From the NCBI GenBank assembly GCA_012959845.1, contig DUCL01000128.1, forward strand, positions 1 through 21,041: a stretch of 21,041 bases of DNA, given 5' to 3'. A model generated the notes under the pieces. That model did no database searches. It worked only from the letters and a program-made list of their open reading frames with translations, and was not told where the DNA came from. The DNA is from Candidatus Poseidoniales archaeon (lineage in GTDB: Archaea > Thermoplasmatota > Poseidoniia > Poseidoniales > Poseidoniaceae). Below are positions 6,464 through 13,700 of the stretch, one piece after another; the first letter of the stretch is position 1, and each line of letters begins with the position of its first letter. The position numbers were made by a program, and so were the translations under genes.

Positions 6464-8314
6464 ATGCAATCGATTGGACACGCAAATAGTCCAACGAGTG
6501 AGGGGAACGTAGAGGTTCTCGGTTCACTTTCGTTGGATGGAACCTCGGGGAAGGTTCTCGCAGTTCTTGATGAGCGTAGGCTAACTTTTGAATCAAAAAC
6601 CGGCCACTTAACCAGTATCAAATTGTCGTCAATACTTCACACGCATCACCACAATTCACGCCTCGCTCCTTTTTGGGTCGCATTCCTCGGTGTGATTTTT
6701 GTATGGTTTGGATTCCGAATTATAGATCCGCTAAATTTCAGAATCGGAGCAATGATTATCGGTGGAGTTTTCATTAGTTCTTGGATTCTCACAGGTAGGC
6801 CTACATTGACTATTGAAACAGATGACAATGTCTGTTTTGCAGTAATGGGAAATGATGCAAAATTGATGAGGATGAATCACTTAGTACAAAGAATAAGTCA
6901 AGGCATGTCCATGCAAGAAGCGAGAGATGGTCTGGAATTACTCGAGAGAGATACCGATTATCCAGGAGTTACCATCCTCGAAGAGTCATTCGATCTAATT
7001 GAGCCTGTGAACATTGAAACTCCAACCTCAATCGGTACATTTCTTGGTAGTAATGTAGAAGAGAGTCCAATGGCAATGTTTGATTCAGCAATGTTTTCTT
7101 CTGATGAAGAACAAGTATTGGAATTAGAATATGCAGAAGAGGTTCAAGCTGAAACAGAGTTACCTGATTGGTATACAAACGAGGAACCAGAAATGGACCT
7201 CGGATTATTCCCAAGTTTTTCAGCCGACGGATTGATTGATAGAGCAAATGAGAACATTGAAACTAGGAGGTATAACGAACAACCCCCTCAACAATACGGG
7301 GCTGCACAGCCAAATCCAGTTTACAATCAAAATATTCCACCTCAAATGCCTTATCATCAACAATTTGGCAATCAGCAATATCGGAATAATGGTCAATATG
7401 TCCCTCCACAAATGCATCAAATGCCTGCAAATGTTCAGCAACCAGGATACAATCAGAACGCAACTCCTCCTCCAATGCCAATGCATCAACCTATGGGGAT
7501 GGCGATACCAAGTGATGCTCCACTGATACCTTCACCGAATTATTCTGAATCATTAGTGAAACAGGAAGCAGGCGAAAGTCAATTGCCAGAACCGCTACCT
7601 AATTTTTGGAATTCAGACGGGGCTCATGTACCATCAGTAAATCAAGCACATGAATCAACAAATCCGATAGCCACTTTTAACGCACCAGATTCTTTACCTA
7701 ACTCCTTAACAGGAAATAGTGTAAATTCAATTGTTGCAAGCGCCCGTTCCAAAGTGGAAGCAACTCCATCATCGCCAAATGGTCTAGATGGGCCTTCGCA
7801 AACCATGGGTGAAAAATACCGACACCTTAAGAAGAGAGATAATGGAATTCAGAATCATTCTAGATTAATACTGAAGAGTAGAACTCCATTTAGACAAAGT
7901 CGTGGAGGAGTGGTCGGTGGACTTGTTCGCTCTTCGCTTTCGTTAGGTGCGAGGCATGCCACTAGAGTCGCCCAATCTGCCACTCGTGTCGCTACAACTG
8001 CATCTAGAACTATACTCGGTAGGGAAGCCGGTTACGATATTAGCGACTCCACTGAATCACTTCGCAGTCGTTCACATCAGAATCTAGTTGAAGAGGTATC
8101 ATCCAGTATTCAAAATCTGTCAGAAAAAGCAGGAGGCAATTTACCTCAACATGAAGTTGATAGATTGCACCAACATATTGGTCGTACTAATTCATTGATT
8201 GAACAACAGGCTCAAAATGAATTAGAATCAATCTCTTTTGGAGACCTTGTCGATAGTGAAACGCATACATCAAGCACTGCAGGGAAAGGCGGACTACCGC
8301 GTTTGGATTTGTAA
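6464..8314 (+). CDS. Unknown two-helix membrane protein with long P/Q/N/M-rich tail
   Basis: A 616-residue protein I do not recognise. Residues 15-60 and 112-130 look like beta strands interrupted by two membrane helices (67-87 and 92-110); a helix follows (131-162). This strand-TM-TM-strand-helix layout recalls small bacterial PH-like/DUF6232 proteins, but that is only a resemblance. Next come an acidic segment (about 165-255) and a low-complexity region (about 270-345) rich in Pro, Gln, Asn, Met and Tyr, with PPQQY, PPQMPYH and PPPMPMHQP. A basic segment (about 445-525) contains RHATRVAQSATRVATTASR, an amphipathic-looking repeat, and the C-terminal 75 residues are probably helical. With both termini inside, nearly 500 residues would be cytoplasmic. 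The start has no clear ribosome binding site; codons 2-5 carry the palindrome CAATCGATTG. The stop lies five bases from the convergent kinase stop. Confidence 0.8.
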   Translation: MQSIGHANSPTSEGNVEVLGSLSLDGTSGKVLAVLDERRLTFESKTGHLTSIKLSSILHTHHHNSRLAPFWVAFLGVIFVWFGFRIIDPLNFRIGAMIIGGVFISSWILTGRPTLTIETDDNVCFAVMGNDAKLMRMNHLVQRISQGMSMQEARDGLELLERDTDYPGVTILEESFDLIEPVNIETPTSIGTFLGSNVEESPMAMFDSAMFSSDEEQVLELEYAEEVQAETELPDWYTNEEPEMDLGLFPSFSADGLIDRANENIETRRYNEQPPQQYGAAQPNPVYNQNIPPQMPYHQQFGNQQYRNNGQYVPPQMHQMPANVQQPGYNQNATPPPMPMHQPMGMAIPSDAPLIPSPNYSESLVKQEAGESQLPEPLPNFWNSDGAHVPSVNQAHESTNPIATFNAPDSLPNSLTGNSVNSIVASARSKVEATPSSPNGLDGPSQTMGEKYRHLKKRDNGIQNHSRLILKSRTPFRQSRGGVVGGLVRSSLSLGARHATRVAQSATRVATTASRTILGREAGYDISDSTESLRSRSHQNLVEEVSSSIQNLSEKAGGNLPQHEVDRLHQHIGRTNSLIEQQAQNELESISFGDLVDSETHTSSTAGKGGLPRLDL

Positions 8315-8319
8315 TAACA

Positions 8320-9246
8320 TCAAGAAGTGTTAGTGATTGAACGGTATTTTTCCAGTCGTGTTTCATATTCATAAATTTCTAAATTACTAATTTTATTTGT
8401 ACCAAAAGTTTGCAATGTAAAGGAAGCAGTTACGGTTGCATGGACTAGCCCTTCAGCCAATTCCTCTATTGAAATAAAACCATCACCCTGCGCTAATAAT
8501 GTCGCTAATGCGCCAGCGAAAGTATCACCGCAACCGGTTGGGTCAACGATATCTAATACGGGATATGCTGGCATTGAAAGTAAACCATCTGGGTGCAAAG
8601 CCAAGACTCCATGTTCGCCTCTCTTGACAACCAATATTGCTCCATTGGTCATTTTCTGAACCTTGTGAGATGCTCGCACTAAGTTGTCTTCACCAGCGAG
8701 CATTCTCACCTCACCGTCGTTGAGAACTACCAAGTCAACCTGCTTGATTACTTCAAGCAAACCATCCCGTGCTATGTCTATCCACAAATTCATCGAATCC
8801 AATATCGAGACTCTAGTTGGTTTTGATTGTTGAATTACAGCCATCTGTAATGCAGGATGTAGGTTGGCACAAAATAGCACCTTAGGAGAGCGATAGTCTT
8901 CAGGTATTTTTGGCTGGAAATGTTCAAAGACATTCAAATGAGTTTCATGTGTTTGAGCTTGTGACATATCTCCATGATAGGACCCCTTCCAGCGGAATGT
9001 TCCGCCTTCAGCAGTTTCAATGCCTCTAATGTCAAGCCCTGCCTTGTCGAATTTGTCAATATCCGATGAGAGAAAATCATCTCCAACAACTCCTACTAAG
9101 GCAACGGTTCCACCGGATAGCCTCTTGCTATGAAATGAAGAAGAAAAACCACCATAGGTTGCAGAACCTCCTAATTCATCATCGGATTCACCACTTGGAG
9201 TTGACAGAGAATCATATGCGATACTACCGACGATTACTACATCCAT
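8320..9246 (-). CDS. PfkB-family carbohydrate/nucleoside kinase
   Basis: A 308-residue ribokinase-fold kinase that phosphorylates a sugar, nucleoside or similar small alcohol with ATP in the cytoplasm. Seen: N-terminal VIVGSIAYDSL, the substrate-side di-glycine motif LGGSATYGG (25-33), VALVGVVGDDF (48-58), NDGEVRML (176-183), VVKRGEHG (207-214), and the C-terminal signature VDPTGCGDTFAGA (234-246) with catalytic base Asp241. Length matches the family. The GGSATY form of the first motif belongs to a widespread clade of unspecific annotation, so substrate is not assigned. It lies 88 bases downstream of the thioesterase on the same strand. The minus-strand sequence about 25 bases before the ATG contains CATAAACC, compatible with its own promoter and a nearly leaderless message. 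Confidence 0.92.
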   Translation of the reverse strand: MDVVIVGSIAYDSLSTPSGESDDELGGSATYGGFSSSFHSKRLSGGTVALVGVVGDDFLSSDIDKFDKAGLDIRGIETAEGGTFRWKGSYHGDMSQAQTHETHLNVFEHFQPKIPEDYRSPKVLFCANLHPALQMAVIQQSKPTRVSILDSMNLWIDIARDGLLEVIKQVDLVVLNDGEVRMLAGEDNLVRASHKVQKMTNGAILVVKRGEHGVLALHPDGLLSMPAYPVLDIVDPTGCGDTFAGALATLLAQGDGFISIEELAEGLVHATVTASFTLQTFGTNKISNLEIYEYETRLEKYRSITNTS

Positions 9247-9334
9247 AACTTGGGCTAATTATCACTGGTTTATGGAACTGACGAAACATAGTTAGTCACA
9301 AAATTGCGATAGAATTAATCTCGTATGAGGTATT

Positions 9335-9799
9335 TCAAGATTTTTTCTTTGACTGCAACATATGTTTCCGAATAGCCAATGCAGTATCATATTCTGCTTG
9401 TTCATCTTCATTTTCAACAACAAATTGCGGAATTGGAATTGGACGCATCATTGAATCTATTGCTACGAAGAAGAAATACCCCTCACAAATCTTCTTCTTT
9501 TTCCAATCGGATTTATTCAGTGTAAATGCGGTAACTTTCGTACATGCGGTATGAGAACTTGTGAATACAACTTGGCCAGTAACTTCGAGCAGATCTCCCT
9601 GATGAGCAGGTGCGATAAATTTCAGAGTGTCTATTGAAATTGTTACGAATTCGCGATGAGCGAATTTTGCACAAGCGATTCCTCCGGCCTTATCCATCAA
9701 TGATAATAGGCGGCCACCAAAGAGAGTATTGTATGAGTTTGTATCTTGCGGAAATACTTCTTCAATGAGAGTTACCGGCTCCTTTGTATATGGCTCCAT
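9335..9799 (-). CDS. Hotdog-fold acyl-CoA thioesterase (YciA/ACOT type)
   Basis: A 154-residue hotdog thioesterase that hydrolyses acyl-CoA to free acid and CoA. Seen: FPQDTNSYNTLFGGRLLSLM (16-35), containing the FGG turn and the MDKAGG helix start with conserved Asp36, then FVTISIDTLKFIAPAHQGD (51-69), the strand-loop that packs against the helix, and the C-terminal FFFVAID strand. Substrate chain length cannot be told. An in-frame ATG at 9880 would add 27 residues with no hotdog similarity and leave 11 bases to the divergent ThiI-like gene; the ATG at 9799 leaves about 16 residues before the conserved block, as in YciA, and leaves room for promoters. Neither start has a good ribosome binding site, so the longer form remains possible. 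The C-terminal tail is lysine-rich. Confidence 0.88.
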   Translation of the reverse strand: MEPYTKEPVTLIEEVFPQDTNSYNTLFGGRLLSLMDKAGGIACAKFAHREFVTISIDTLKFIAPAHQGDLLEVTGQVVFTSSHTACTKVTAFTLNKSDWKKKKICEGYFFFVAIDSMMRPIPIPQFVVENEDEQAEYDTALAIRKHMLQSKKKS

Positions 9800-9891
9800 G
9801 GTTATTGGGAAATGTATCTCCTTCAAGAAGCCATGTAACAAAGTAAGGCGCGAAGGGGTGGTTTGATGATACCCTGTCATCTCGACGAGTC

Positions 9892-10563
9892 ATGAGCGGT
9901 GACAAAGTCTGCATAGGCTTGGTGTCTGGAGGTATTGATTCACCAGTTGCAGTTGCTCGTATGTTGATTAAAGGATGGAAAATTCATCCAGTACATTGTA
10001 GCCAAGAACCGATAACCGGTCCTGCTGCTGAACAGAAGACGATTGCATTATTGCGTCATTTTTTGCAAATGGAGGGTCCCATCGGTGAAGCAGCAAGAAA
10101 GAATTTGTCACGGCAATTAACCGTCGTTCCTGTTGCCAATCAACTGTCATTATTCACTGAGAAATGGAATCACACTGAGTATTTCATACACATGAAAAGA
10201 ATGTTCAACAGATTAGCGGATAGGGCTGCACAAAACATTCCAGCAACTCATGTATTGACTGGAGAAAATCTAGGTCAAGTTTCGAGTCAAACATTAGGAA
10301 ATTTAGGCTCAATTGAGCAGGCTACCAAATTGCAACCACTTCGCCCATTATTGGGATTTGATAAAACAACAATCATGCATATTGCAGATAGAATTGGCAC
10401 TTATGAGATAAGCAAAGGACCTGAAGTTTGTGATGCATTAGGGCCAAATCACCCCACCACAGTAGCCAATCAAGAATGGTTAGAAAAGAGTGAAGAACGC
10501 GTAGGTGGTATGGACAACATTTGTGATGCGGCTTGGGAATTGAGAAGAAATGTTGATTTGTGA
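9892..10563 (+). CDS. Stand-alone ThiI-type PP-loop protein (tRNA 4-thiouridine synthase domain)
   Basis: A 223-residue protein equal to the adenylating domain of ThiI. Seen: PP-loop SGGIDSP (12-18), TGENLGQVSSQTLGNL (123-138), RPLLGFDKTTI (151-161), and GPEVC (176-180), where Cys180 corresponds to the conserved catalytic Cys of ThiI, followed by NHPTT. ThiI activates U8 of tRNA with ATP and inserts sulfur. The usual N-terminal ferredoxin-like and THUMP RNA-binding domains (about 170 residues) are absent, as is the rhodanese domain. The ATG at 9892 begins right at the PP-loop strand and upstream sequence is non-coding on this strand, so the gene looks naturally short, not truncated by mutation. 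A separate THUMP protein could supply tRNA binding. The gene ends 158 bases before the giant surface-protein gene. Confidence 0.82.
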   Translation: MSGDKVCIGLVSGGIDSPVAVARMLIKGWKIHPVHCSQEPITGPAAEQKTIALLRHFLQMEGPIGEAARKNLSRQLTVVPVANQLSLFTEKWNHTEYFIHMKRMFNRLADRAAQNIPATHVLTGENLGQVSSQTLGNLGSIEQATKLQPLRPLLGFDKTTIMHIADRIGTYEISKGPEVCDALGPNHPTTVANQEWLEKSEERVGGMDNICDAAWELRRNVDL

Positions 10564-10617
10564 AATATATTTCCGATGAAAAATATAAAAAACGCCAAAT
10601 ACCCACTTTTTCCGCCG

Positions 10618-10640
10618 ATTTATACCCTCCGTAGGAGGGT
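10618..10640 (+). promoter_or_regulatory. TATA box with adjoining perfect palindrome upstream of the giant surface-protein gene
   Basis: ATTTATA (10618-10624) is a TATA-box candidate about 100 bases before the ATG at 10722. Directly abutting it is ACCCTCC-GTA-GGAGGGT (10624-10640), a perfect 7-base inverted repeat. A start site about 25 bases after the TATA box would fall just past it, so a bound repressor would block initiation. It is not followed by a T-run, so an intrinsic terminator is less likely. A second A/T-rich TATA candidate is AAATATAAAA (10581-10590), and a TTTTT run (10607-10611) could end the ThiI-like transcript. Confidence 0.5.
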
Positions 10641-10711
10641 GCAATAGCAATAATTGGTTTTGACATTGATGCGACGAGGTTTTAGGTGGTTTGACTCTCG
10701 CAGGGGATAGC

Positions 10712-10717
10712 AGGTGA
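10712..10717 (+). promoter_or_regulatory. Ribosome binding site AGGTGA of the giant surface-protein gene
   Basis: AGGTGA lies four bases before the ATG at 10722 and matches the usual archaeal GGTGA type. It fixes the start of the long frame and places MSQQNRKMSTSMFLVALMLF as the signal peptide. Confidence 0.7.
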
Positions 10718-10721
10718 TACC

Positions 10722-13700
10722 ATGAGTCAACAGAATAGAAAAATGAGTACATCGATGTTCTTAGTAGCATTGATGCTTTTTGCACCACTAGCCGCCGCCT
10801 CCTCAGTAAGCACATTTGCAAATGGTGCTTCAGAAGTAGATGTCGAATTAAGAGATGGTTCGGCGTATTTGAACACAGTTGACGGTGTCGTTGACTTGCC
10901 AGCAGGAGAAACTGTTACAGGTGCTTCTTTGAAGATTGCAACCAATATGGTGGAGCATTCTTCTAACGCAAGAATTGATGTTGATACTATTCCACGTGTG
11001 TGGAATCCGCAATACAATAATCAGTTGACAATATTCTCTAATATCGATGATTTCCAAATTGAAGATGGCTCCCAAGCAACTCCTGTTAGTTTGAAGAGCG
11101 ATGGTTTCCTTACCGACTTTGAAGGAACAGATGCTGGGTTCATGGACATGACTATGCCACCACCAACAAGTGGAATTGGCTGGGAACATGGTTCACTATT
11201 CGGTGGAACGATTACAAATTCAAATTGTGCATCTGGTACAGATTGCTGGGGAACAAATGTCTATGATGACGATTACACCGATGACAATGGGGCTCAATCA
11301 TTTGACCTAAAAATGATTTCTGCTGAAATGTTCGTTAATCCTCAATTGAAATCTTACACTGCACATTTTGCATCATGGCATAACTTAGAGGCCTTTGTAA
11401 GCTCAGCAACAACCCCTCAAAATAGATACATGGATTGTGCATATGTGGAGATTCGTTCATCGCTCATAGGTAACTTCCCACCAGACTCTACCGGTTTTGA
11501 TTACATTCCATTAGATATATCAAACAGCACAGGAATTGGCCTTGGAAATGGTTACTATCAAAGGTCTAGTTCCCTGCAGAATAATATGATTGGATATCAA
11601 TGTGGAGGAATTCCAACCGATAACTTAGGCAACCAGCAACGCGGTATTGCGGGGCAATCAACCACGGCGTCAAATCCAACTGGTTGGGCTAATATTGCAT
11701 TAGACCTAACCGACTACGTTGGAAAATATATTCAACTTCGCTTCGTAATGGAGCATCAGGGTTACAATCCACCAACTGGTTGGTCTGTAAAAGACTACAA
11801 TACATCTGGATGGTATATTGATGACTTTAGATTAGGTGACCTATTACCACAATCTGGTGAAATGACAATACGTGGATTCCTACCTTCTGCACTTGGTGGA
11901 GATAATCAGCCGAATGGATTTGGAATTCTAAATTTGGAGTCTGAAATCACTCCTAGTGCAACAATTGAAGTTGATATTGTAGATTCAACCAATGGACAAG
12001 ATGTTATCGATAACAATGGAAATGCAATGACCGGACTGTCCGGAAAAATCATTGAATTATGGGATGTAAATTCAACTACATATCCTAGTATAAATTTGAA
12101 ATTTAGATTCGACTCCGGTCCTAGCCGACTCAGTACACCTGTACTTCATGGATTAGCGCTTGGAACTAGAGTTGGAACCGGATTTAATCAAACAACACTT
12201 GGCATGAATACGATTGCCAATGGAATTTGGGAGACTCAAGGTACAGGTGAACCGATGATGTATGCACCGAGTATTGTAGACACCACCTTCACTATTGATA
12301 TGGAGAGACAAAAATTCAATCGCCCAATCACAAGTATTACTCCAATTATTCAAGACGATTGTCCAGACGAACCATCTATTGATGTTTCGTACACTGGAGT
12401 ATCGGGCGTTAGTTCACTCTCAAATAATGTTCAAGAGAATTTGACAGCACCGATTTTCGGATTCAGTGCAATTTTATCCTATACTAACTCGTGTAATGTC
12501 GGGGGAATGTGGTTTGACCTTACTTTTGGTCATCATGCAGAAAGGATTCAAATTGATGTTGCACACGATGGTGATACTGATTGGGGCTTTGATGAGCCAG
12601 CATTCGGATACTTTGGAAGACAAACAACTCTCTGGAATAACAAGGCGAATGGCGTCAATTATGGCGCAGATAGCAAGGTAATGTTGACCGATTTAACCGG
12701 AACAGCAATTGGAGGCCATTTCATGCTTCCAAAGGGTTCAGTTATCACTGCTGCTGATGTAGCATTTGATGACATAACAATTCATTCTAACTCCGACCCG
12801 ATTGAAGGATTTGACCTCTATCTTGTTTCAGGAACACAAGAGTATAGTCTCGGTAGCATTGATAACACAACCGTCATTATCGCTGAAGGGCTTCCTGATG
12901 TACTTGGGCTAGCACCAGCATTAAGTTCATTGTTGACAAACCCAATGGTTCCAACTAGCCATGTTGATGAGTATGGCAATGAATGGATGACCTTCTTCTT
13001 CAAGGCAATATCTCCAAATGCTAGCACAGGTGCTTCAATGACCGTTAAAGGATTAGATGTAATCTACGATTATTCCACGACTATCAACAATGGTGATGGA
13101 CTTGATTCAGAATTGAATCAAGGTGTTGCACTTTGGGACGGAGGAGGAGCAACTGCTAGCGTACTAATTGCAGTTTCCTCAACAACTGGTGGCGGAGTTA
13201 CTTTATCCGACCTTTCAGTTTCTACAAGCACAGGATATGCCAACACAATTACATTGAGTGGAAATCCAGTTGGACTTTATCCAAACGGTGATATTTATGA
13301 AATTGTTACAACTCATACCGTTGACCCATTAACTGGTTCTACACTTGCAGAAGCGACACTTTCCTTTGAGTCAAATACTGGAAATGTAGTCTTATCTTAT
13401 TCCGAGTTCTTAGGTTTCTCAGAAGCAAGTGATGAAGATAATTTGCTATCACTTGAATCATCAACATATTCTGATATTACAAATGGTAAAGAAGTAGTTT
13501 GGAGATTTAGAGTTAATCCTTCTTGGGAAGATACTGAAACGGTTAGAATCTATTCTGGCTTGATTGCCGGTAATGGTGTAAATGGTCTACCCGATGCATT
13601 GTTGATGGCCCCTGTTGGAGGAAATGCGGTTGAAAACGATGCAGGAATCACAAGTTTCACTCTTCAGAACAGCATTGGAACTGTCCAAAATTTAGATGAT

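Noticed and set aside
7271..7500. Possible tandem DNA repeat or CRISPR-like array in the CAA/CCA-rich stretch
   Set aside because: Repetition is at amino-acid composition level only; no fixed repeat unit or spacer pattern.
7220..7526. Several frames on both strands in the low-complexity region
   Set aside because: They are by-products of the CAA/CCA/AAT-rich codons of the P/Q/N-rich tail.
9800..9880. 27-residue N-terminal extension of the thioesterase from the ATG at 9880
   Set aside because: No hotdog similarity, no ribosome binding site, and only 11 bases would remain for the divergent gene; left as a possibility, not the called start.
10601..10640. Bacterial-type intrinsic terminator at the palindrome 10624-10640
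   Set aside because: The T-run lies before the palindrome, not after it, and an abutting TATA box fits an operator better.
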